Shown one piece after another: positions 1 to 8,946 of a stretch of 36,137 nt of DNA. Source of the stretch: Thermoflexus hugenholtzii JAD2 (GTDB lineage: Bacteria; Pseudomonadota; Gammaproteobacteria; Burkholderiales; Burkholderiaceae). The position numbers and the translations under genes were made by a program. Location of the stretch: positions 1-36,137 of the forward strand of contig CALPOM020000008.1 in NCBI GenBank assembly GCA_943325205.2, read 5' to 3'. The first letter of the stretch is position 1, and each line of letters opens with the position of its first letter. The notes under the pieces were generated by a model. It saw only the letters and a list, made by a program, of their open reading frames with translations, was not told the origin of the DNA and searched no databases.

Positions 1-26
1 TAAAGCTTTTCCTAGGGACTTGCAAT

Positions 27-70
27 CCCGCATTGAACATGCCACAAAATCTATACATGTTCAATGCGGG
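27..70. repeat. Perfect 15-bp inverted repeat (CCCGCATTGAACATG / CATGTTCAATGCGGG), 14-nt loop
   Basis: Arms 27-41 and 56-70 are exact reverse complements; located just downstream of the minus-strand gene ending at 86; no T-run flanks either side. Confidence 0.85.
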
Positions 71-85
71 TATTACTAAAGCAGT

Positions 86-1768
86 CTACTTAGCCCCAGG
101 GATCCAAGCCATTTCAGCTTGGTAAGCAAATTCGGTCTTGACGTCGATCACGGCCGGAAGGTCACTAGCAAGTGCAGCAGCAAAGGCGGCCTTAAAGTCG
201 CCTGGCTTTTCTACAGTAATGCCAAAGCAGTCAAAAGATTGAGCAACCTTCGCAAAATCAGTTTCTAAATACACGTAACACTCGGATTTTCTCCCCGGCT
301 CACGCGATCCATAAGCAATGTTTAAATTCTTAAGTCCCTGAGATAAGCAATGATTGTTATTTACGATGGTGATTGTCTTTAAGCCACACCTTCGGGCGGT
401 TTCTAACTCAGGTAAGTGATAAGAAAAACCACCGTCTCCAGTAAAACAAATTACCGGCCGATCAGGCGCCGCAGCTTTAGCTCCAATGGCAGCTGGAAAT
501 GACCAACCTAGCGAACCAGCAGCTCTCATGAAGGTTTGTCCGGGATGGCGCATTTCAACAAAATTACCAGACCACAATGCTGAGTAACCCGTATCTGCGA
601 CCACAATTGCATTACTTGGCAATACCTCCGTAAGCATTCTGCAAAGTTGTTGTGGACGAATGGGGCTAGCTTGGCGATTCAGATCAACAGCTTGTTCTTG
701 CCACCAGTCGTCTACCAATTTCTTGGTGTAAGCCAGCCAGTCATCGTGTTGACTTCCTTGTACAGCATTTATTAAAGCCTCTAAGCCAGTTCGAACATCG
801 CATAACATTCCAATCGTATTGGGGTAATTTCTACCCAGCTCGACTGGGTCAATATCTATCTGAATAATCGGTGTACCAGATCGAGGCATAGTCCAACCTG
901 CTGTCGTGTGATCGCTGGTGTTACTTCCTAAATAAATGATTAAATCAGCTTCATCAACTACATGATTTGTACAACTTCGACCGTAAGTGCCTACCATCCC
1001 TCGAAATAATGGATGCGTCTCTAGGATCATTGATTTGGCATCTAGTGTGGTGGTAACTGGAGCACCAATTCTTTCTCCAAGTGCACACATGGCGGACCCA
1101 GCCTGGGATATAGTTACGCCACGATCTCCAATAATCACCGGTCTTTTGCTTTTAGCAATTGCATCAACCGCTTGTTGAACTACGCGTGCGTCAGGGGCTG
1201 GTCTAAAAGCTGGGTAAATCGTATGCGCCGGATCAACATCAATTGGCTGGTTAATTTCTAAGGGAGTAATAGCGTCTCCAGTAAACCCTGCAACATCCAG
1301 ATGAACTGGTCGGGGTGTCCCACTAGTCGCCTCCCGAAAAGCCTGCCGAATTAAATGGGGCATTTGTTCAATGACCTCCATCTGCCCATGAAATTTAGTA
1401 ACTGGCGCATACAACGGGGCATGATCCACTTCTTGATATGAGTTACGATATTGCATCGCCGACACATGACGCCCAGTCATGGCTATTACTGGGGAATGCC
1501 CCAAATAAGGATCTTGCAGGGAAGCCGCCAAATTAGCAGCGCCCACAGACTGCGCAAAACACAACCCGGGCTTACCAGAAATCCGCGCATAGCCATCCGC
1601 CATGTAACCCACCCCTTTTTCTGAATGGCCAAGTACACGCATAATTTTTGTATCTTCCATTTCGGCCAAAGCTCGACGCAGGACAGCGTCCATGAAAAAA
1701 ACATGGGTTACGCCATATGCCTCTAATAATCGTGCAAAGTATTTTGCACCTGTCATTTTTTCTGACAC
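86..1768 (-). CDS. Thiamine-pyrophosphate-dependent enzyme (acetolactate synthase-like family)
   Basis: N-terminal GHSEKGVGYMADGYAR aligns with the HExxA..ADGYAR catalytic-Glu motif; ThDP motif GDGGFSY...NNN. GTG start preceded by AAGGAGATATCC (SD). Confidence 0.9.
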   Translation of the reverse strand: MSEKMTGAKYFARLLEAYGVTHVFFMDAVLRRALAEMEDTKIMRVLGHSEKGVGYMADGYARISGKPGLCFAQSVGAANLAASLQDPYLGHSPVIAMTGRHVSAMQYRNSYQEVDHAPLYAPVTKFHGQMEVIEQMPHLIRQAFREATSGTPRPVHLDVAGFTGDAITPLEINQPIDVDPAHTIYPAFRPAPDARVVQQAVDAIAKSKRPVIIGDRGVTISQAGSAMCALGERIGAPVTTTLDAKSMILETHPLFRGMVGTYGRSCTNHVVDEADLIIYLGSNTSDHTTAGWTMPRSGTPIIQIDIDPVELGRNYPNTIGMLCDVRTGLEALINAVQGSQHDDWLAYTKKLVDDWWQEQAVDLNRQASPIRPQQLCRMLTEVLPSNAIVVADTGYSALWSGNFVEMRHPGQTFMRAAGSLGWSFPAAIGAKAAAPDRPVICFTGDGGFSYHLPELETARRCGLKTITIVNNNHCLSQGLKNLNIAYGSREPGRKSECYVYLETDFAKVAQSFDCFGITVEKPGDFKAAFAAALASDLPAVIDVKTEFAYQAEMAWIPGAK

Positions 1769-1833
1769 GGATATCTCCTTAATATGATTTTATTGTTCTC
1801 TAATTGCTTCTTCCATCTAACATCATAAAACAA

Positions 1834-1859
1834 AGTATTCACTACTTATAGTAAATACT
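1834..1859. promoter_or_regulatory. 26-bp dyad AGTATTCACTA-CTTA-TAGTAAATACT (11-bp arms, one mismatch), candidate operator in divergent promoter region
   Basis: Direct reading of the interval between divergent genes starting at 1768 (-) and 2036 (+). Confidence 0.5.
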
Positions 1860-2035
1860 CATTGCACCTGAATTTTAGCGAATATCTTCAGAACTCTCGA
1901 TATCACACCTACTTCTTGAATATGCCCTATTCTCCGGGTAACAAGATTATTAAACATATAATCTTGGATATACGCTACCAGCCAAATAAGTTCAAATGTC
2001 TAAGTTTTACTAATCCATATTTAGAAAGTCTACCC

Positions 2036-2998
2036 ATGAAAAAGCATATCTTGCTACTTGCCCTCTTTTTTTTACCCTATTGCCTATTTGCCCAAGGTAC
2101 TTACCCAAATAAAACAGTTACTATTGTTGTGACCTACGCCCCTGGTGGCCTTGGAGATATGCTAGCCAGACAAATTGCAGAGCAATTAACTACTCGAACA
2201 AAACAAAGTTTTATCGTAGAAAACAAGCCAGGCGCCACAGGCGCATTGGGTAGCCGTTATGTCACTAAATCAAAGCCAGATGGCTATACACTCTTACTTG
2301 GACAAACCGGTGAAATGGTCATTAATACGTTTGTGGCCAAAGATCTCGGCTATGACCCAAGCAAGGATTTAAAGCCGATTGCGATCATTGGTGAAGTTCC
2401 ACTTACTTTAGTAGTACCAGCTAATTCTCCCTATACTAATTTATCAGAACTGATCAAAGGTGCAAAGGCAAATCCCGGAAAAATGACTTACGCCTCTTCT
2501 GGCACTGCAACGCCAGGACATCTTGCCGCTGCCGCACTTAGCCAAGCAGCTGGGATTGACATGGCTCACGCCCCATACAAAGGAGCAGGTCCTGCAATGA
2601 CCGATGTCCTTGGAGGGCATGTTGATATGTTCTTCCCCAGCACACCTTCCATACTACAATTTGTAGAATCTAAGAAAATACGCGCCTTGGCAGTCTCATC
2701 AACCAAACGAACTACAGCTCTACCAGATATAAAAACAGTCGCTGAAGAGGGCATAAAAGACTTTAGTTTTACATTATGGGGCGGTGTATATGCTCCAACA
2801 GGAACTTCTGAAGAAATCCTCAATTACTTAAATACAAACATCAATATCATCCTAGAGGATCCTAGCTTTAAAAAGAATCTTGAAAAAGATGGCATTTTAG
2901 TCAGGCGTAATAGCCGAATTGAGTTTGGTGACTTTATGAAAAGTGAGTTTACTAAGTATGCAAAAATTGTTAAAGCAATTGATTTGAAAGTAGAGTAA
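2036..2998 (+). CDS. Bug/TctC family tripartite tricarboxylate transporter substrate-binding protein
   Basis: In-frame ATG at 2036 starts a signal peptide (MKKHILLLALFFLPYCLFAQ); YAPGGLGDMLAR and HAPYKGAGPAMTD motifs. The ORF-track extension to 1862 is probably not translated. Confidence 0.92.
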   Translation: MKKHILLLALFFLPYCLFAQGTYPNKTVTIVVTYAPGGLGDMLARQIAEQLTTRTKQSFIVENKPGATGALGSRYVTKSKPDGYTLLLGQTGEMVINTFVAKDLGYDPSKDLKPIAIIGEVPLTLVVPANSPYTNLSELIKGAKANPGKMTYASSGTATPGHLAAAALSQAAGIDMAHAPYKGAGPAMTDVLGGHVDMFFPSTPSILQFVESKKIRALAVSSTKRTTALPDIKTVAEEGIKDFSFTLWGGVYAPTGTSEEILNYLNTNINIILEDPSFKKNLEKDGILVRRNSRIEFGDFMKSEFTKYAKIVKAIDLKVE

Positions 2999-3000
2999 AA

Positions 3001-4062
3001 ATGAATATCGTTACAATTCCCGGTGATGGCATTGGACCAGAAACAATGGCTGTCACAACCGCCATCTTAAATACTGTTTCGGTTCAACATGATCTAAAAC
3101 TGAAACTGCTGCCAGAAATAGCTGGTCATGCCAGCTTGCAAAAATATGGCTCAACCATCTCTCCTAGCCTGCTTGAGAAAGTCAAAGCGGCTGACGGACT
3201 TATTCTTGGGCCAATGGCAACCTATGATTTTAAGGATGAGTCAAAGGGAGAAATTAATCCTTCTAAATTTTTTAGAATCAATTTAGACCTGTACGCCAAT
3301 ATCCGGCCTGCAAGAACTTTTCCTCAAGTACCGACCCGAATGAATCCTTTTGATTTAGTGGTGGTCCGTGAAAATACTGAAGGTTTTTATGCAGACCGAA
3401 ATGTTGAATCGGGCAACAGTGAAATACTTGTAACAAAAGATGTCGTCATTTCACTCCGGCGTATAACGCGCTTATGTTGTGAACGAATTGCTAAAGCAGC
3501 CTTTGAAATCGCAATGACTAGAAAAAAACACGTGACGATTGTTCACAAAGCCAATGTTTTACAAATAGGTGATGGCATGTTTATTCAAATTTGTCATGAC
3601 ATCTCTAAAAATTACCCCGAGGTAAAAGTGGATGATTTTATTGTGGATGCAATGATGGCTCACGTCGTTCGTCGGCCAGAATTTTTTGACACGATTGTAA
3701 CTACCAATATGTTCGGTGACATTTTGTCTGATCTTACCTCCGAATTATCGGGCAGTATAGGCCTTGGCGGTTCCCTCAATGCTGGAGATCAATACGCCAT
3801 GGGCCAGGCAGCGCACGGCTGTGCACCGGATATCGCTGGTCAAGATTTAGCGAATCCCTTTTCTTTAGTCGCCTCGGCAGCAATGCTCCTTGCGTGGTAC
3901 GGTCAACAGCAGAAAAAGCCGAATTTTATTTTAGCAAGCCATTCGATTAATCAAGCAATGGCTGATGCAATTGATGCTAAAGAGATGACTAAAGATGTTG
4001 GAGGCACGCTTGGCACCAAAGCTACTGGCGAAGCTCTAATCAGTCGTTTACTGAAGCAGTAA
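3001..4062 (+). CDS. Isocitrate/isopropylmalate dehydrogenase family protein (LeuB / tartrate dehydrogenase-like)
   Basis: IPGDGIGPE, LDLYANIRP, RENTEGFY, TNMFGDILSDL, HGCAPDIAGQDLANP motifs. Confidence 0.92.
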   Translation: MNIVTIPGDGIGPETMAVTTAILNTVSVQHDLKLKLLPEIAGHASLQKYGSTISPSLLEKVKAADGLILGPMATYDFKDESKGEINPSKFFRINLDLYANIRPARTFPQVPTRMNPFDLVVVRENTEGFYADRNVESGNSEILVTKDVVISLRRITRLCCERIAKAAFEIAMTRKKHVTIVHKANVLQIGDGMFIQICHDISKNYPEVKVDDFIVDAMMAHVVRRPEFFDTIVTTNMFGDILSDLTSELSGSIGLGGSLNAGDQYAMGQAAHGCAPDIAGQDLANPFSLVASAAMLLAWYGQQQKKPNFILASHSINQAMADAIDAKEMTKDVGGTLGTKATGEALISRLLKQ

Positions 4063-4112
4063 ATTCCTATCTATTTTTCTTAATACTTTTCAACTAATCC
4101 CCAGAGAATCTT

Positions 4113-5105
4113 GTGATAAATTATCTATACTTAAAAATAAAAAACCTACCTCAGGCAGTGTTCACATTTTTGCTGTTATTTTTTTGGAGCTGCGCTAGCT
4201 TTGCTCAAAACTATCCCTTACAAACTGTTCGTGTAATTAGTCCATTCCCGCCCGGTGGAGCAGCAGATATTGTTGTGCGCTTAATCTCCCAAAAAATGAC
4301 CGAAACTTCGAAAGTTAATTTCATTGTTGATAACAAGCCAGGGGCGGGTGGTGCGATTGGATCTCAATTCGTCATGTCCGCCGAACCAGACGGTTATACA
4401 CTCCTACTCACTTCGAGTAGCGCTATGGCAATTAATCCACATCAACAAACTAAACCAACTTATGATCCTTTCACAAACTTCACCGCTATTTCTTTGATTG
4501 GCTACTCCCCCAATGTGCTTGTGGTTTCCCCAGAATTTCCTGCGAAAAATATCCAAGAACTCATTGCATTACTCCAATCCAAGCCGGGTAATTTTAATTT
4601 TGCCTCAAACGGGGCAGGAACTTTAAGCCACTTAACTGGTGACCTTTTTAAGCAAACTGCCAATGTAGAATTTTTACTCGTGCCCTATAAAGGGGCCGCC
4701 CCGGCCGTTGTCGATGTGGCTAGTGGTCAAGTCAATGCGTTATTTGCCGCCTACGCCAGCGTTGCTCCAATGATTAAGGCTGGCAAGTTAAAACCCCTTG
4801 GTGTTACAAGCCTAAAAAGAATTTCAATTGCTCCGAATATCTCAACTCTTCATGAAACTGGTCTGAATGGCTTTGAATCTACCCAATGGTGGGGGTTGTA
4901 TGGCCCCGCTAATCTTCCGCAAGAGATTACTCTGAAACTGAATGCAGATATCAATAAAATACTGAAACTTCCAGAAATGCAAAAAAGATTTGCTGATGAG
5001 TCAATCCTCTTGCTTGGCGGCAAACCTGAAGATCTAACTAATTACATGCGCAATGACTATAACAAATGGGGGAAAGTCATCAATATGGGTCTATCGAAGA
5101 ATTAA
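4113..5105 (+). CDS. Bug/TctC family substrate-binding protein
   Basis: Signal peptide ending SFAQ; SPFPPGGAADIVVRL; VPYKGAAPAVVD. GTG start. Confidence 0.92.
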   Translation: MINYLYLKIKNLPQAVFTFLLLFFWSCASFAQNYPLQTVRVISPFPPGGAADIVVRLISQKMTETSKVNFIVDNKPGAGGAIGSQFVMSAEPDGYTLLLTSSSAMAINPHQQTKPTYDPFTNFTAISLIGYSPNVLVVSPEFPAKNIQELIALLQSKPGNFNFASNGAGTLSHLTGDLFKQTANVEFLLVPYKGAAPAVVDVASGQVNALFAAYASVAPMIKAGKLKPLGVTSLKRISIAPNISTLHETGLNGFESTQWWGLYGPANLPQEITLKLNADINKILKLPEMQKRFADESILLLGGKPEDLTNYMRNDYNKWGKVINMGLSKN

Positions 5106-6521
5106 ATGATGACTCCTAATCAAATAATCTCTAATAGCCAAGTTCCTGTCACGGCTGAATTAGCAAAATTTATCGTTCAATTACAGTGGTCACAGGTACC
5201 ACAAAATATTCAAGAATTGATGCCAATTCTTTTAATCGATATATTTCGCGCTGCAGCTGTTGGATTTAAGAGACCTTGGACTGAGTCAATTAAGCACTTA
5301 TACGCAAATCATCAATCCTCCATGAATTCTCATTTGTGGTTTTCAAAAGAAATGGTCAATATCAATCAAGCTACATTTATTAATGGCGTTGCTAGTGGTG
5401 GCCTAGATTGGGATGATTCACACGTGGCGGCAATCATTCATCCAGGAGTTTGTATTTGGCCAGCAGCTATCGCAATGGCCGAAATAACGCAAGCAAGCGG
5501 TGAAGAACTCTTACTCGCTGTTCTAACTGGCTACGAAACAGCTATTCGGATTGGGATGAGTATTCAACCAGAACATTCTCTGAGGGGTTTTCAAGGAACA
5601 CCTACTTGTGGAGTTTTTGGCGCTGCCGCTGCGTGTGCCAAACTACTGCAATTAACAATCCCTCAAACCCAAAATGCGCTCGGAATTGCCGCAACGTTTG
5701 CTTGCGGACTATCACAATTTTTCGTTTCCGGATCTGACATTAAACGTTTTCATGCGGGTAAGGCGGGTGCCAATGGTATTGAGGCAGCACTATTGGCGCA
5801 AGCAGGTCTAACTGGTCCGCCAGACGCGATAGAGGGCGTCCAAGGATTTGCTAGGGCTTTTTCAGATCGTTTTGATCCGAAGCAGGTAATTGATCGACTT
5901 GGAACCTATTTTCCTACCGCCTGGATCTCTCTAAAGCCACATGCAAGTAGCGTTAGAATGCAAGCAGCAATAGAGGCTGCCGCTTTTCTATCAACGAAGA
6001 TTTCGAATACTGAGCAAATTAAATCGATTGAAATTGGAGTACACGGCGCAATGCTTGGAAAATTAACTAGTAATACGCCCGTTGACTTTCAACAAGCGCA
6101 GCTAAGTACACCCTTTGCAGTAGCTATGGCATTAACAATCACACCACAGCGCAAAGGTCCCATTGCCTTATCAATCGATGATTATGAACAGTCCTTGTCC
6201 GATCAAGCAATTATTAATCTTGCAAAACTCTGTCAGTGCATCATTGACCCCGAGGTCGAAGCCAAAACGACCACTGAGGCTGTGCCGGCGCGCGTAGTTT
6301 GTATCCTTCACAATGGCGAGCGCCTAGAACATTTCATTGAATTTCCTAAAGGTTGTCCACAAAACCCCATTACTCAACTAGAGGTTGCTCAACGATTTAC
6401 AAGTGTAGCTCAGCCCCTTTTTGGTTCAGCCGTATGTGATGACTGGTTAAATCACGCAATGCATGCCAAAGATTTAAAATCTGTACAGGCATTACTAACC
6501 CTCCAACCCTTAGCTCAATAA
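5106..6521 (+). CDS. MmgE/PrpD family protein (paralog 1)
   Basis: LDWDDSHVAAIIHPG, GYETAIRIG, SGSDIKRFHAGKAGANGIEAALLAQAGLTGP, KPHASS; start abuts upstream stop codon. Confidence 0.9.
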   Translation: MMTPNQIISNSQVPVTAELAKFIVQLQWSQVPQNIQELMPILLIDIFRAAAVGFKRPWTESIKHLYANHQSSMNSHLWFSKEMVNINQATFINGVASGGLDWDDSHVAAIIHPGVCIWPAAIAMAEITQASGEELLLAVLTGYETAIRIGMSIQPEHSLRGFQGTPTCGVFGAAAACAKLLQLTIPQTQNALGIAATFACGLSQFFVSGSDIKRFHAGKAGANGIEAALLAQAGLTGPPDAIEGVQGFARAFSDRFDPKQVIDRLGTYFPTAWISLKPHASSVRMQAAIEAAAFLSTKISNTEQIKSIEIGVHGAMLGKLTSNTPVDFQQAQLSTPFAVAMALTITPQRKGPIALSIDDYEQSLSDQAIINLAKLCQCIIDPEVEAKTTTEAVPARVVCILHNGERLEHFIEFPKGCPQNPITQLEVAQRFTSVAQPLFGSAVCDDWLNHAMHAKDLKSVQALLTLQPLAQ

Positions 6522-6528
6522 AGCCACT

Positions 6529-7923
6529 TTGAATTATTCTCAAACCACGATGTTTTTGTCAGAATTTGCAGCAAAAATATCTGCTGAAGATATCCCAAAA
6601 TCAATTACTGAATTAAGTACAGATCTCTTTTTAGATTATTTGCGGGTGGCATCGGTTGGCCAACGCATGCCTTGGAGTAGCTGGGCGCAACAATATGCGC
6701 TTCAAACAGCTGCTTTAGGCCCAGCTCCCATCCTCTTTTCCAAACAATCCTATGATGTTGTTAGCGCCGCCTTCATCAACGCTATTTACGCTGGAAGTAT
6801 CGATGCAGACGATGTTCATGTTGGCGCTATGCTACACCCCGGTTGTATTATCTTTTCAAGTGCTCTAGCAATTGGTCATAGTCGAAAACTTAGTGGCCAT
6901 GTGTTATTGGCTGCGATCATTGCCGGCTATGAAACAATGATTCGATTAGGGCTGTGTATCCAGCCCGGCCATTTTAAACGTGGCTTTCAAAGTACTTCAA
7001 CCATTGGCGTTCTAGGTTCTGCGGTTACTGCCGCAAGCCTCTTATTTAATGAAGAGCCTCCCGCAAAGAAAGCCTTAAAAATTGCACAAACTTTAGGAGT
7101 GGCCGCGTCATTTGCTGGTGGTCTTGTGCAGTTTTTTCATTCAGGCTCAACTGTCAAAAGACTGCACGCCGCTCAAGCTGCAAGTTCGGGTGTAAAAGCC
7201 GCACTATTAGTCCAATCAGGGTTTTCTGGGCCAACAGATATTTTTGAAGGTCAAGATGGCTTTGCGAGAGCCTACTCAGATTCAATGAATTTACAAGCTC
7301 TTGAAGGTCTTGGAAAGGACTACCAAATAACTGAGGTGGCGATTAAGCCACATGCCACAAGCGCACGCGTTCTTTCTGCTATCGAAGCAGCAAATACTCT
7401 GTGTTTAGAGCATGCTATTCAAAGTGGTCAAATAATCGCGATTACTTTGGGTATACCAAAAGTAATCCAAGGCCGTCTGACATCCACTTCACCAAAAGAT
7501 ATTCAATCTGCTCAAATGAGCGCTCCATTTTGTGTGGCGTTAAGTATTTTTAAATCAACCCCGTCCTCACAATTAGTTATTAATGTAGATGATGTAGAGC
7601 AGGGCTTACACCATCCAGAAGTGATGCGACTTTGTGAACTCGTGCAATGTCAGTTAGACCCGGATGTGGAAAAAACTAGCACAAATGAGTCAGTCAGTGC
7701 GAAGTTAACTATGCAACTCAAAAATGGCCAAACTCTTTTTACGCAAGTAAATGCCCCAAAAGGAAGTCCGTCTAGACCCTATAGTACTCTTGACCATCAG
7801 CTTGGGGCAATGACAGAGCTTGGGCGAAGGTACTCCAAATCGACTACCCAAGAAATAATTAGCCTAGTGAAAAATTTCTCCACATTAACGGATATTCAAA
7901 CTTTAACCAACTTACTGCAATAA
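6529..7923 (+). CDS. MmgE/PrpD family protein (paralog 2)
   Basis: DADDVHVGAMLHPG, GYETMIRLG, SGSTVKRLHAAQAASSGVKAALLVQSGFSGP, KPHATS; TTG start (alternative ATG at 6550). Confidence 0.9.
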   Translation: MNYSQTTMFLSEFAAKISAEDIPKSITELSTDLFLDYLRVASVGQRMPWSSWAQQYALQTAALGPAPILFSKQSYDVVSAAFINAIYAGSIDADDVHVGAMLHPGCIIFSSALAIGHSRKLSGHVLLAAIIAGYETMIRLGLCIQPGHFKRGFQSTSTIGVLGSAVTAASLLFNEEPPAKKALKIAQTLGVAASFAGGLVQFFHSGSTVKRLHAAQAASSGVKAALLVQSGFSGPTDIFEGQDGFARAYSDSMNLQALEGLGKDYQITEVAIKPHATSARVLSAIEAANTLCLEHAIQSGQIIAITLGIPKVIQGRLTSTSPKDIQSAQMSAPFCVALSIFKSTPSSQLVINVDDVEQGLHHPEVMRLCELVQCQLDPDVEKTSTNESVSAKLTMQLKNGQTLFTQVNAPKGSPSRPYSTLDHQLGAMTELGRRYSKSTTQEIISLVKNFSTLTDIQTLTNLLQ

Positions 7924-7950
7924 GAAACTGCTATGGAATGACGGCCCGTT

Positions 7951-8946
7951 TTACTCGGCTTGGATTTTGGCATCCTGTAATAATTTTGCATACATCTTTA
8001 ATTCATTTTGTATTTGCGTAGAAAAATCCTTTGGACTACTTCCGATAATTTCATTACCACCATCGTCGACTAATCTTTTTACAGTGCCCGGGGCCCTAAG
8101 CGCTTTTACTACTTCGTTGTGAAGGCGCGCAATAATCATTGAATCAGTCCCTGCCGGAGCCAATAATCCTTGAAATTGTGCAATATTAAAGCCTTTAAAT
8201 CCTGCTTCTTGCATCGTTGGCAATTGCGCTAAAGCCTTACTGCGATTACTTGCTGAAACAGCAAAGGCCTTTAATTTTCCAGCCTTAATTAAAGGCACAG
8301 CCGTTACTAATGGCTCAAAAGTAAAGCTTAGATGACCACCTAATAAATCAGCTAACGCTGGAGCAGCGCCTTTATACGGCACGTGCGTCATTTCTACCCC
8401 AGCTATTAAAGCAAACAGCTCCCCAGCTAAGTGCCCACCACCACCAATACCAGTAGAGCCATAACTTATTTGTTTTGGTTTTAATTTTGCCTCCGAAACA
8501 ATCTCATTTAAATTTTGCAAGGGAGAAGTAGCCGTCACCACAACAGCGTACTGGTAACTAATGACCGAGCTAATTGGAGCAAAGTCTTTAATAGGGTCAT
8601 AGTTGAGTTTTTTGCCCATACTAGGATTAACCACGAGTGGACCACTAGCAGTCAATAACAGGGTATACCCATCTGGAGCGGACTTAGCAACGAGCTCTGT
8701 GCCAATGGAACCATTAGCTCCGGGCTTATTTTCAACCACTACCGATTGACCCATGCTCTCAGAAAAACTCTGCGCAATTAGCCTAGCTGTAATATCTGCT
8801 GCACCGCCAGCCACGTATGGAACAACCATCCTAATTGCTTTTTCTGGATAGGTTTTTTGCGCACTAGCCAACAATGGTAAACCTACTAGTAAGGTCCATA
8901 ACCCGACGAATACTCCCTGAAATAACTTTGTTTTCATAATAATCAT
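7951..8946 (-). CDS. Bug/TctC family substrate-binding protein
   Basis: Signal peptide ending ASAQ; VPYVAGGAADITARL; HVPYKGAAPALADLLGG; ATGA overlap with the upstream Ldh2-like gene. Confidence 0.92.
   Translation of the reverse strand: MIIMKTKLFQGVFVGLWTLLVGLPLLASAQKTYPEKAIRMVVPYVAGGAADITARLIAQSFSESMGQSVVVENKPGANGSIGTELVAKSAPDGYTLLLTASGPLVVNPSMGKKLNYDPIKDFAPISSVISYQYAVVVTATSPLQNLNEIVSEAKLKPKQISYGSTGIGGGGHLAGELFALIAGVEMTHVPYKGAAPALADLLGGHLSFTFEPLVTAVPLIKAGKLKAFAVSASNRSKALAQLPTMQEAGFKGFNIAQFQGLLAPAGTDSMIIARLHNEVVKALRAPGTVKRLVDDGGNEIIGSSPKDFSTQIQNELKMYAKLLQDAKIQAE

Noticed and set aside
1486-1704. 72-aa ORF inside the ThDP enzyme
   Set aside because: Same-strand alternative frame within a strongly supported CDS.
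4061-4075. AAATTCCTATCTATT shared with 12805-12819
   Set aside because: A 15-bp AT-rich match in 36 kb is roughly expected by chance; no other copies noticed.
5106-7923. Reading the MmgE/PrpD genes as a standard prp (2-methylcitrate) operon
   Set aside because: No PrpB, PrpC or AcnD/PrpF genes are present, so that assignment is unsupported.
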